Assembly: GCF_020906515.1 (NCBI RefSeq)
Contig: NC_085853.1
Location: 1,736,001-1,800,000 of the forward strand
DNA from: Vanrija pseudolonga
Lineage: Eukaryota > Basidiomycota > Tremellomycetes > Trichosporonales > Trichosporonaceae
Length of the DNA stretch: 64,000 bases
Reading direction: 5' to 3'
Within the stretch, counting starts at the first letter, position 1, and each line of letters starts with the position of its first letter. Below the pieces are notes generated by a model. The model saw only the letters and a program-made list of their open reading frames with translations. It was not told the origin of the DNA and did no database searches. Position numbers and translations under genes: made by a program. This document shows, piece by piece, positions 20,796 to 32,174 of the stretch.

Positions 20796-22096
20796 ATGCT
20801 CCCACTATTCAAAGACAGACGATTACGATCGAGCGTAAGTGTCGCGTCCGACTCCCAGCTCACGCGCCGCAGAGCCTCTCACCGCGCCTCCTCGTTCTCC
20901 TCGCGCTGGGCATCATCGGCCTAGTCTACCTCGTCTTCTCCAGGTCATCATCTACATCACCGCACCGAACAACCTCCAAGTTCCTCGTCCCCCCAGACAA
21001 GTTCATCCCCGTCGACTCTGGCCGCCCGTCGTGGCTGCCCGCGCCGTTGGCGCCGAAGCGCGCGGGTATGCGCGTCCCGAATGCCGTGCACTACGTCTAC
21101 GGCCTCAAGGAGCCCAAGAACGGCAGGACAGAAGAGCTGCCGTACTACGCGTACCTCGCCATGCGGAGCGCACTGCTCAACCTCAAGCCAGAGAAGATCT
21201 ACTTGTGGGTCCACGCCTGCAGTGGCAGAGACGAGCTCACGAAGCGCAGCCATTACAAGCACCAGCCCCGGGGGCCGTGGTGGGACCTCATCCGCCCACA
21301 CTTGACGCTGGTGGAGACCCACCCCCCGTCGTCCATCTTTGGCAACAAGATCGAGCACTTTGCGCACCAGGCCGATCTGGTGCGTCTTTGGGCGATGAAG
21401 TACTCTGGTGGCATCTACCTCGACATTGACATGTTTATGTGGGTTGTGAGTGTGCTGGACAAGCTAACGACAGTATCCGCTCGTTCGACGAGCTGCTCTA
21501 CTATCCCACCACGCTGGGTATGGAGTCTGCGACGGACGAGAAGCGGTCGCTGTATGACCCCGAGGGGCTATGCGTATGTCCGGCCAGGTCCGGGGGAACG
21601 CTGACTCCTCTTAGAACGCTGTTATCATTTCCGAGCCTGGCGCAGCCTTCATCGACCGCTGGCTCGCGTCGTACGAGACGTTCAATGCCGACGACTGGGC
21701 CGGGCACTCTGTCCGCAAGCCATGGGTAGGTGGCAGCGCCGTTCCGAGCTCACGTCCAGCAACTGGCCCGCCAGCACCCCGACGACCTGCAGGTGCTCAA
21801 CTCGCGCGCCTTCTTCTGGCCCATGTGGTACGGCGACGAGATCAAGAAGACGTTTGAGAACGACGACTTTGATTTTCGAAAGTCGGGCCAGTTTGCCTAC
21901 CATGCGTGGGAGAGCCTCGCGATGAAGTACCTGTCCAAGCTGAGCCCCGAGGGGATCCGCAAAGAAGACAACAGCTTCCACCGCCTCGTCCGGCCGTAAG
22001 TGTGCTGCTTTGACCCGAGCTCACGCCCTCTCCAGGTTCATCGGGCCCGACGACGACAAGATCTACCGCGAGTGGAAGCACGGACACCGATACTGA
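20796..22096 (+). CDS. Type II membrane glycosyltransferase with DXD motif (GT32/Och1-like sugar-binding region)
   Basis: Exons 20796-20834, 20873-21438, 21474-21573, 21615-21725, 21760-21995 and 22036-22096 give 370 aa. A short cytosolic N-terminus precedes a signal anchor (LLVLLALGIIGLVYLVF, about residues 18-35), the layout of a Golgi enzyme. The luminal domain has VPNAVHYVYGL, HQADLVRLWAMKYSGGIYLDIDMF with DXD at residues 197-199, and then ELLYYPTTLGME. This is the Gly_transf_sug pattern of enzymes that use nucleotide sugars with Mn2+. It would modify glycans or glycolipids. Donor and acceptor are unknown. Five introns of 34-41 nt. Confidence 0.87.
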
Positions 22097-22234
22097 AGGA
22101 TAGACGCTGCGAGACGATCACGTACCACCTGCATGGCCGCGCGCCGCCCAGACATGACAAGATATGCATTTCACCCTAGTACCAAGAAAAAAAATCGTCC
22201 ACGCTCACACTCTATCACTCTCTGACTCTAGCTG

Positions 22235-23890
22235 CTAGTTGGTGCCCGGGGCCCACTCGTCGACAAACACCTTGGCCATGCGGCGCACGCCCTCGTCCAT
22301 GACCTCCTTGGGCTCGAACGAGAAGGACAAGCGGTAGTGGCCGGCGCCGGCCTCCTCAACCGTGTGCACGTCATCGCCCTGGTACGGGTCGTGGTACCAT
22401 CCTGGGGTGAGGAGGACGTCGTGTGCGATGAGTGTCTTCCAGAACACCTCCTCAAAGTCGTTCTCGGGCGTCTGGCGGCCCTCGGCGAACGCAGCGTACT
22501 TGGGGTGCGTGCGCCAGTACGCCTTGATCCAGATGAACATGCCGCCCACGGGGGGCAGGAAGCTCATGAGCGCTGGGCCAGTGTGCGCCTGCCCCTTGGG
22601 GTAGGCCACCTGGCCGATAGCGCCCTCGACGTCTGTCTCCTCGGCGGGCACGACGTCAAACTCGTTGTAAATGGCGTCGAGCTGAAAGTTAGCCACGCTC
22701 AAGCCACCGCACTCACCATCCAGTCGCGGCGCACGCGGTACTGCTCGCACATGTTGACCTCCCACTTGAGGAAGCCGTCGAGACCCCACTCCTCGAGCAA
22801 CTGGCCGACAATGACCTGAGAGAAGCCCGACGGGCCGTTGGTCTGCACCTCGGACGTGCGGAGCATGCGCTCGCAGAACATCTTGTTCATGGTGAACCAG
22901 CCGAGACGGCTGCCCGGCGCCAGCACCTTGGAGAACGTGTCCATGCGGATCACACGGCCCTGGTAGTCGATGGTGAGGAACGACGGCGACTTGCGAGCGA
23001 GGAATGCGTCGACGTCGACGGCGGGGTCGGGTCCAGTCGACGGCTGGCCGGCCTTGTACTCGGGGAACTCGAGCATCGTGTACGGGTCGTCCTCGATAAT
23101 GATGACGTCTGGGGGAAAGTCAGCCAAAGTGCTGATAAGGGCGATAAGGCCGCGCCTACTCACCGTACTTGACGGCCACCTCGTAGATCTCCTTCCTGCG
23201 CTCAAGCTGCATCGTCGTGCCGAGAGGGTTCTGGCCCACGGGCACGAGGTACATGACGCGCGGGCGGCGCCCCTTCGACTCGTCCCAGTTGGCCAATGCC
23301 TCCTCGAGCGCGTCGGCGCGCATACCCTCGCCGTCCGAGTGGATCGGGACGGCCTTGATGCCCATGGGGATGAAGACGGACTGGGACGTCGAGTAGATCA
23401 TGCTCTCGGTGAGGATAAAGTCGCCGCGCTCGAGCAGCAGTTGCGTGATCATGCTCCAGGCCGCCGTCGAGCCCGTGTTGCCCATGACCTCCCAGTCGGC
23501 GTAGGCCGGCTTCCACAGCTTCTCGGTCAGCGCGCGCTGGAACGCGAGCAGCTTGGGCATGCCCGTGGAGGGCATGTACTGGAGGCCCTGGGAGAGCGCG
23601 TACGCCGTCGACGGGGTGAGGTCGCGCTGGATCGCATAGTCGACGCTGTCGGCCGGCGGCTGGGGCGCCATCGGGTCAATGACCGTGTCGGCCGGGAAGG
23701 CCGAGACGGCAATGTTGTGGAAGGGGAACACGGAGGGGTGGGGGAGGCCGCCAGCAAACGAGATCATGCCCTTCTGGTACATGTACTTAATGATGTCCTT
23801 GAGCGGGCTGGGCTTGCGCGAGCGCGAGAGCAGCGACAGGTGGTGGCTCAGGTCGACTGCATTCGGGAGGGGTGCGGTGGGGTGGGGCAT
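22235..23890 (-). CDS. PLP-dependent class I aminotransferase, Aro8-like
   Basis: Exons, in coding order, 23890-23164, 23108-22717 and 22681-22235 give 521 aa. It transfers amino groups between amino acids and 2-oxo acids. The PLP lysine is Lys303 in DTFSKVLAPGSRLGW; IEDDPY gives the cofactor-binding Asp250 and Tyr252; MISFAGGLPHPSVFPF and YLVPVGQNPLGTTM are fold I landmarks shared with yeast Aro8 and human kynurenine/2-aminoadipate aminotransferase. Likely substrates are aromatic amino acids or 2-aminoadipate. An in-frame ATG at 23995 would add a Leu-rich leader and might make a mitochondrial form, but 23890 is the simpler start. Confidence 0.93.
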
Positions 23891-24978
23891 TGTGGTGGTG
23901 GAGTGTGGCGGGGGTGTGATGGGTCGCGATAAGAGGTGTAAAAGGCCGAGAAGTGTGCGGAGCAAGGTCGGGCAGTGGCCAGTCGACTCTAGCAATCACC
24001 AAGTAGCAGCAGTAGCAGTATCGCAGGCAGACTGGACAAAAGCAGGCGTTATCCACCCTCGTTCCCGACTTTATACTCTCGGCCCCGCCGCCGGCCCTGC
24101 CTGCCCTCGCGCATCTCGCGTAACCGCCGCCGCGCTCGTCTTGTCCCGTGATAGCCGCTCAGGCCACCCACCGACCCACTGTAGCCACCGACCTGGCGCG
24201 GCCAAGTCCGCGCGCTTGTAACTTTGCGTCGGGTCGGCCAGTCCGTCGTATCTCGTGACCCTCGCTCCTCGCTCCAAAGACCCTGTACAATGCAATGCAA
24301 ATACCCAGTATGCGTCCACAACATGCCTCGCCAAGTGGCCTGACGCCGGTCGGCCATTTCGACTCGAGGCAGGCACGGCCCACGACTGTGGTGGCTGGGG
24401 CCGCGACAAACAGTCAGCATCACTGATCATTTTGGCCGCGGCGCACAGGCGACATCGGCGCGCTTTCTTCGGCTTCATGGTAAAATGAAATGTTGCTGGG
24501 CCATGTACTTACGTCTTGCGACATCTGTTTCTCGCGAACCACCACCGCTCTGCATGCACACCTCGTCGCAATGCGTGTATGCGTAGCGCAGAGCAGCACA
24601 CGTTCGCCTTCACACACGCGGCTATTGCGGTACAACGCCGACTCCACTCAGCGGGGGCTCGGCCGCCAGCCCGACAAGACGAATTGCAACTTGGCAGAGA
24701 CGGAGTCTCCGTGTGGCAAAGCGTCACGAGTCACCACCTCGGCTTAAACGAGATATGCCTCAATGCCGCTTCCTCCCCCAGCCCCCTCCTGTCCGCCGGC
24801 CTCGAACAATGCGAGCGCGCGGAGTAAATGCGAGGGCGACGCACGATCGCGACACTGCGTGTTCCCACACACTATGCGTCGCAAAGGCGGCAACAGGAGC
24901 GGTTACAAATACATGGTCCGATAAGCGGTGTGCCGACGGCTGGGCCCCAGCGGCATGGTCTATGAATCTTTGATGCGT
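23891..24978. other. Intergenic region, no gene recognised
   Basis: About 1.1 kb between the aminotransferase start and the ATP23 end. The frames seen are short and without recognisable content. The left part should be the aminotransferase promoter and the right part the ATP23 3' region. A partly repeated CAATGCAATGCAAATA stands near 24289-24304. No tRNA-like B box was found. Confidence 0.5.
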
Positions 24979-26074
24979 CTAGTAAATCTTGTTGTTGGTC
25001 AGCGATAACCATCGTGGATAGGCATGCCGGCGGAGCGGTGCTGCTATCCGCGTTGCCGCATCCTCGAAGCCGGCCCCACGGATAACCACCCGCCTCCTCA
25101 TACAGCTGCACTCCCACCGCCACCCCACTCACCTCGTCAAACGGCATCGTGTCCTTGAAACAGCTCTCCCACACCTCGTTGACTGCCTGCTCGGCCTGCT
25201 CAGGCGTCTTGCACGCCGGGTGAGCCTGCACCGACAGCACGGCGCGGCGCTTGACGCACACCTGGTGCTGCTTGGAGAAGGCATAGTTTCCCCGCTGGAA
25301 CTCTCGCGAGAAGCGACAGTCGCCGGACAGGTTGGCCGCGCGGATCTGGTCATGTCAGCTGGTGCTGGGGACGCCACACGAGTCGCAAGTCGTCACGACG
25401 CCCATCATTCAGCCAGCACACACAACCACCTGCGCCATGCGCCAGCGCCATGCGCCAGCGCCACGCCCGGCTTGCCAGCACACACACGACGTCCCCGACT
25501 TGGCCCCAACCCCACACCACGCCCACTCACCTCGGTGCATGCGTGATGCCGCAGGTTGTTCCAGTCCACCTTGAACCGGCAGTGGTCAAACGCGTGGATC
25601 ATCTCGTGCGCGAGCGTGTCCTCCATGTGCTTCTTGTTCATGAAGCGGTTCTGGCAGAGGAGGATTCCATAGTCGGGCGAGAAGCCACCCGCACGCGTCT
25701 CGTCACAAGGGTGGCACTGCATCGAGCTGGCCGGGAACTCGCAGCCCGCGAGCTTGAGGTGCTTGAGCATGAACACGATCATCGGGCCTGAGGAGGTTAG
25801 TCCGGCCGTACCGCCCTTCCTCGTAGCCACACCCCCGCCGCGTCCACTCACTCGACTCCATGAGATCCAGCTTCATCTTCTCGCACCGGTCCCAGTCCTT
25901 TGCGAGCTTGCCCTGCTCTGCCCGTGCGTCCCGGTCCGCCCGCTCCTCGGGGGTGAGGCCCATGCCGGTGAAGTTGGCGAGCGACTTGCGCCACCGCTCG
26001 AACGCGGGCGTTGCGCCCGCCTCGGCTGGCGTTGTTGATGCGCTTGCTGTGCTGGGCCCTGCCTGCGCTGACAT
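24979..26074 (-). CDS. ATP23: Mitochondrial inner membrane metalloprotease/assembly factor ATP23
   Basis: Exons, in coding order, 26074-25852, 25787-25531, 25345-25133 and 24987-24979 give 233 aa. The zinc-protease motif HEMIH is at residues 135-139, followed by [11 protein letters not shown], as in the Atp23 family. Conserved Cys residues ([18 protein letters not shown]) are in place. The C-terminus MPFDEIY matches the end of yeast Atp23 (PF-EIY). Atp23 processes the Atp6 precursor and acts as a chaperone in ATP synthase Fo assembly from the intermembrane space. The last coding exon is only 9 nt (Ile-Tyr-stop) behind a 145-nt intron. Intron 2 holds a small tandem TGCGCCAGCGCCA repeat near 25435-25462. 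Confidence 0.93.
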
Positions 26075-26644
26075 GCTTGGGTGTGTAGGAGTTGTTGTAG
26101 ACTTGATCGCGAGTCCGGCAGGCTCTTGACATTTCGGCGCGCTCGAAATCGGGACTCCGGCAGTGGATGGTGAAGGGCGGGAGTAAATCCACGTGGATTC
26201 ATGTCGGCACCGTGATGTGGCCGATGTGGTGGGCGGCGGCGGCGGCAACGGTGGATGATGATGGGACACCCACCACCCACCCAGGAACAAGGACGAGTCG
26301 AAGGCGGCGTTGATGGAACACGCACCTGTTCACTTCACTCTCTTCCTATCCACGCCCCTACCTCTCCTCCCTCCCCACCACCACTCCCCCCTCCCACCCC
26401 CTCTTCCCCCTTCGTGCTCGTCGATCCCCGCTTCATTGTCTTTTATATTTGTCTTGGAGAGAGACGACTGTTCTCCCTCTCTAGCATCTACAATCCACAT
26501 TCAGCGATACCCAGCACCCACCAGCAACCATCCAGTCTCAACCTCTTCCACGAGTTGACCTCCAAACGCTTTCAGCACAATCAAACTTGACCCGCATAAC
26601 GCATTCTCCCTGTGTTTGTAACACGAGTGTAGCATTTGTTCACA
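26075..26644. promoter_or_regulatory. Divergent promoter between ATP23 and XRN1
   Basis: About 570 bp. On the XRN1 side there is a long pyrimidine tract (about 26362-26413) followed by TTTTATATTT at 26441-26450, some 200 bp before the ATG. This is the usual look of a constitutive basidiomycete promoter with a long leader. No gene is seen inside. Confidence 0.5.
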
Positions 26645-29600
26645 ATGGGTGCGTCGACGCGTCTTGCCCTCCGCGACAGCAAGCTGACTCCCCACAGGTG
26701 TTCCGAAGGTACATCTGCTCCGCCTGCAGCGCGCGCGACTCGTACTGACCCGAATGACAGTTCTTCAGGTGGATCTCTGAGAGGTACCCCCTCACCTCGC
26801 AGTTGATCACCCCAAACTCGATCCCTACCTTTGACAACCTTTAGTACGTTGGTTCCCTTCGCGACGAGACATAGCTAACCGACGCAGTCTGGATATGGTG
26901 AGATGCTCGACCACTGGTCCTCCTCTTCCTACTGACAGCTCAGAACGGTATTATCCACAACTGTTCTCACCCCCCATCCTCCGAGGATGACCCGCACTTC
27001 CGGATAACGGAGGAGCAGATGATCCTCGCGATCTTCTCCTACATCGACTTTTTGTTCACCAAGATCAAGCCCCAGAAGGTCTTCTTCATGGCTATTGACG
27101 GTGTTGCGCCCCGTGCCAAGATGAACCAGCAGCGCTCGCGTCGTTTCCGCACTGCTCGCGATGCCCGCGAGAAGCGTGAGGAAGCTGAGCGCAAGGGAGA
27201 GAAGCTCCCCGAGGAGAAGGCTTTCGATTCCAACTGTATCACCCCTGGTATGTGGCCCGTGACGCCTATCGATCGGCCACAACAAACCGTGTGCACAGTT
27301 TGTGTCTGACCGTGACGCACAGGTACGCCCTTCATGGCACGTCTCTCCGACCACCTCAAGTACTATGTGCGCAAGCGCATCTCCGAGGATGCCGAGTGGC
27401 GCAACGTCAAGGTCATTCTCAGTGGACACGATGTCCCCGGAGAGGGTGAACACAAGATCCAGGAGTTTATTCGCTTGAGCAAGGCTCAGCCCGACTACAA
27501 CCCCAACACCCGACACTGTCTCTACGGCCTGGACGCCGATCTTATCATGCTCGGCCTCTTGAGCCATGACCCCCACTTCTGTCTCCTCCGTGAGGAAGTG
27601 ACCTTTGGAAGAAAGGTCAAGAAGAACCAAACGTGAGGGATTGGTTAGCGTCTTCATACTAACTTGACCAGTCTCGCAAACGCCAACATGTACCTCCTGC
27701 ACCTCTCCCTGCTGAGAGAGTATCTTGACCTCGAGTTCTCGCCGGTCGCGAATCAGATTCCATTCGAGTACGACCTTGAAAGAATCATCGACGACTTTAT
27801 CCTCATGTCCATCTTTGTGGGCAACGATTTTTTGCCGCATCTGCCAGGATTGCACATCAACGAGGGAGCTCTTGAGCTCATCTGGAAGATTTACAAGGAG
27901 ATCCTCCCCACTGCCGGCGGCTATCTGAACGAGCACGGCACCATTTCGCTCCCCAGGCTGCAGATGATGCTCGACAAGCTCGCTCAGTTTGAGCGCGACA
28001 ACTTTGAGGAGGAGTTTGCCGAGTCTCATTGGTACAAGGGAAAGCAGGAGAAGGAAATTGCTGCTCTTGAGAAGGCCAGGAAGAAGGGCAAACTGAGTGA
28101 GTGACCCAGTAGCGTTCCAAATCCTGACAGTCCTAGTCATCACCAAGGATCAGCAGAAGTACCTGAACCAGATTAAGGCGTTTGTTTCCGAGCACCAGTC
28201 CAAGCCTTCTCCTAGCCAGAGACTCACTATCGTCAACCAGCTCCCGCCCCGCGACCGACACTTTGTCCAGGACCTGGCGGACAGCCTTCATCTGCGCTGC
28301 ACCTGGGACGAGGAGGACGACATTGGACAGCCTTTGATCGTCATCTCGTTTGACGTTGACGAGTCGTCTCCTGCGAGCAAGGATGGCGATGCCGAAGAGT
28401 CGGACGAAGCGTGGGAGTCGGAGGAGGACCCAGAGAGCGCTATCGCTATCAAGCGCATCTTCGACAAGTACAGCAAGGCCAAGGTTGTCGACAACGAACT
28501 CGAAGACTTTGAAGAGTCATTCGAGCAGAAGATCAGCCAGAAGATGGCCGAGTGGAAGCGTCACTACTACAAGGACAAGCTTCACATCAACTGGGACAAG
28601 CCCGAGGAGATGCACCCGCTCATCTTCTGCTACGTCGAGGGTCTCCAGTGGGTCCTCAACTATTACTACAAGGGTGTGCCATCGTGGGGATGGTTCTACT
28701 ACTTCCACTACGCCCCCAAGATCTCGGACATCACCGGCATTGTCAACTTCAAGTTCAACTTTGACGTTGGAAAGCCCTTCCTGCCTTTCCAGCAGCTCAT
28801 GGGAGTGCTTCCCGCCGACAGTCAGGAGCATGTGCCCCCTGCGTACCGTGACCTCATGTACGAGGAGACGTCGCCAATTATCGACTTCTACCCCAAGGAC
28901 TTTGACCTCGACATGAACGGCAAGAAGGCGGATTGGGAGGCCGTCGTCAAGATTCCCTTCATCAACGAGGAGCGTCTCTTGAAGACTATGGCTAGCCGCG
29001 AGCACCGTCTCACGCCAGAGGAGCGCCGCCGTAACACTTCAGGCGAACTCGCCACGCAGTTTGTCTATGACAACTCTGAGGAAACGCAGTTCCCCTCGTC
29101 TCTCCCTGGGTTCTTCCCCGACCTGGTCGCTTGCCACTGCCGTGCCAGCCCCTACAACCTTCCCACTCTCAAGGATGGCATCGACCTGGTCCTCGGCCTC
29201 ATGGACGGTGTTCACCTGGGTGCGTCTGCTCTTGCTGGCTTCCCCTCGATTGCCACCCTGCCCAACCAGGGCTCCCTTGGCTACCACCACGTCAACGTGT
29301 TCCAGCAGGAGAGCAAGAACCAGTCGATGGTCATCACTATCACTGGCAAGCACGACAAGAGCAACACTGCCGAGGTCGCAAAGCGCCTTCTTGGTCAGCG
29401 CATCTACCACTCGTGGCCATACCTCCAGGAGGGCATCGTCTCGGCTGTCTCGGACGACATGTTCAAGTACGAGCTGCAGCGTGCGGGCCCCAAGACCAAG
29501 ATCGTGTCTGTCGGCCACGATGCCATGGGGACCATCAAGTGGAAGAAGGAGTCCGACAGAATTGAGCACCACTACTCGAAGCGCTTTGCCGTCATCATCG

Positions 29601-31426
29601 GCAATGTGGACGTCGTTATCCACGTCCGTCCTCTCAAGGGTCTCAAGCGCCTCGACACGGGTGCTCTGGTCAAGGACTATGAGCCGGCCGAGAAGGAGAT
29701 TGGGCAAGCTCTGCAAATGGCTGTCACTCAAGTCACGTTCGAGGATGAGCGATACTTTGAGAAGGACGCCCCGCCTTTAGCGCAAGAGTTCCCCAACGGC
29801 GAGAAGGTCATCTTCCTCGGAGACATGGCCTATGGTATTGCGGGCCAGGTGACCAACACTACCGACAACACTCTGGATATCAGCCTGGCATTCTTCCCCA
29901 CCGAGGCAGTGGAGAACCGCGAGTTCCTTCGCATTGTCTTCTCGCGCCCCTCGAGCCACTACTACCCGTCTCACGTCCTTGCCAAGCGCCTCGGTATCTC
30001 TGGATTGGCCCTGTCGCGCATCACCTCGACCCTGATGGTTCAGCTTGGTCACGGAAACCAAAAGACAAACATTGGTCTGTCGCTCAAGTTTGAGTCCAAG
30101 GGCCTCAAGGTCTTAGGCTACTCGCGCAAGGCCGACCGTGGATGGGAGTTCTCTGAGAAGACATTCCAGCTTCTTGTCCAGTACAAGGCTGCCTTCCCTG
30201 AGGCGTTCCGCCACCTTGAACAGCGTGGCGGTGACATTATCACCTCCTCCGAGCTGTGCCCGACCGCTGAGAACCCCGACCAGGTTGTGCGAGACATGCA
30301 CAAATGGCTCAAGACAAACGGCGTCTCCGACCTTGACCCCGTCAGCCTCTTTGCGGAGCAGCTGGAGAAGGTGTTTTTTTTCGGTTTCTACTCACGCTAA
30401 CATGCACAGGACACGGTCATGGCCGTTGAGCAGCTTGCCGACTACTTCCGTTCTCAGAAGTCGGCGGACAAGATTAAGCGTGCAGCTGTCAAGGGCCTTC
30501 CCCGCCAGGCAGTCCTCAAGCCGTCTCACTCGCTCTATCGCCTTCAGGGTCAGAAGTTTAGCCTTGGCGATCGCGTCGTGATGGTGCAGGACTCTGCCGC
30601 TGGCGGCGTCCCCCTGGCGATGAAGGGCGTCGTCGTTGGAATTGGCCAGCGTGACATTGACGTTGTTTGGGACGTGCCCTTCATGGGCGGCGAGACCCTC
30701 GGCGGTCGCTGCTCGGACTACCGCGGCTCGACTGTCCCCTTCACCTCTTGTCTCAACCTTACCCGCCCTCAGTACACTGTGACCTCGCAGTCGGCTCCCA
30801 AGGCAGTCGGAGAGGCCCAGCCCTTCAAGCCTCATCTGGGTCCTCGACCCGTCATCGCCCCCAACAACTACAGGCCTGCCACTGCTGCCAACCGGCCGAC
30901 CGGCATCCTACAAAACCCCAACCGCTCCCAGCCAGTGCCGCCAGCCGGCAACCTGCAGTATGGCAATGCGGCCAAGGGCATTCGCCAGCAGCCTGGTGGC
31001 CCTCCTGTGCCCGTTTCCCACCAGTCACGTCTGCAGGGTGTCCTGAGTGGCGGCCAGCAGCAGCAGCAGCCTGGTCTCCGCCAATTCCCTGCTCAGCGTC
31101 CTCACATCAAGCCAGTGTCCCCCACGTCATTGATTGCTTCCCTTCCCCAACTGTCGCCGACTTCGGCAAACCGACCACTGCCAACAAACGGTGCCCCCGG
31201 TCCTGCTCCTCCCCCCGCCAACGGTGGCAACGTCCCTCACCGCGGTGGCCATGGCCATCGTGGTGGTGGTGGCCGTGGCGGAGGACCTGGTCGTGGTGGA
31301 CCTGGTCGCGGACGTGGAGGTGGACGAGGAGGTCGTGGCGGCCGCGGTGCGGCACGCGGTGGTGCCGGAGGAGCCAGCGGAGGCCAAGGTGCCCCTACCG
31401 CTCCTGTGGCTGCGCCTTCGGCCTAA
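26645..31426 (+). CDS. XRN1: 5'-3' exoribonuclease 1
   Basis: Exons 26645-26648, 26698-26708, 26761-26843, 26888-26897, 26944-27247, 27323-27632, 27672-28096, 28137-30370 and 30410-31426 give 1,465 aa, close to the known size. The N-terminus MGVPKFFRWISERYP and the catalytic blocks YLDMNGIIHNC, MAIDGVAPRAKMNQQRSRRF, GHDVPGEGEHKI, YGLDADLIMLGL and FVGNDFLPHLPGL are the XRN nuclease signature. The middle has the PAZ/KOW/winged-helix region of Xrn1. The tail from about residue 1,400 is RGG-rich (GGGGRGGGPGRGG). It degrades decapped mRNA in the cytoplasm. The first four coding exons are tiny, two of them 10-11 nt and the first 4 nt, yet all splice in phase. Confidence 0.97.
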
Positions 31427-31822
31427 GCCTGGAGTAGTGCGGTCCTGTCAGCAGTAGTATTAGCAGTACATATTGTAGGGGATCTATTCAAGAGCATCCT
31501 GACGGCATGGGTGTTGCATTGTTGCATGAGAAAGAGTTGTCAGCAAGGTCGAGTCGAGTAGGCCAGGTGGATGGTTCTGGTGCCACTGGGGCTTGTTGAT
31601 GTGCCACTGTGCGGAAAATACTTTTGGGAAGGCGGGGATTGAGGGGGGGGGGGTGTTAGGCAGAGGGCGATTTACTTCCGTTTGATTCAAGCCAACGCGT
31701 CACTCGTTGGGTGTGGTGTGACGGAATCAAAACATTGACGGTGGGTCTCTGTTCCCCGCTCCTTGGCCCGCAGCGCCTGCAGCCTGCAGGCTCTCTCCCT
31801 GCTCGCTCCGCCGTGCCCCTCG

Positions 31823-31881
<59 letters not shown>

Positions 31882-32174
31882 CTGCTGGAGCCACGAGCCG
31901 ACCGACACAAGATCCTCCTCGTCGTCCTCGTCTCGACCATCACTTTGCTTCATCATCCACCCAGAAGCAACAACTCTACTCCATCACCCACAGTCCGAAT
32001 AGACTCGGCAACGTCGACGCGATAAACCCATCGACGACGGCGCCCATCTCGTCCCCTACTGGCGGTCAACACACACACCGCGCATAGACACCAACACTTG
32101 TGCTCTCATAGTCGTCGCGTCAGGCTCCACGACACAACACCACCTTTTGTCACTACAATAAACAAGACCGCATC
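31427..32174. other. Spacer upstream of the PP2A gene
   Basis: About 750 bp without a gene. It contains a G run near 31624-31635, a long CTGC microsatellite (listed separately) and a Ser/Thr-like Pro-rich open stretch that I treat as leader sequence. The PP2A promoter must lie here. Confidence 0.5.
31823..31882 (+). repeat. (CTGC)15 tetranucleotide microsatellite
   Basis: Fifteen perfect CTGC units in a row, about 290 bp before the PP2A start codon. It is the longest perfect simple repeat noticed in the window. Confidence 0.95.

Noticed and set aside
29039-29731. 230-codon antisense frame within XRN1
   Set aside because: It is a shadow of the biased codon use of XRN1, which is certain on the plus strand.
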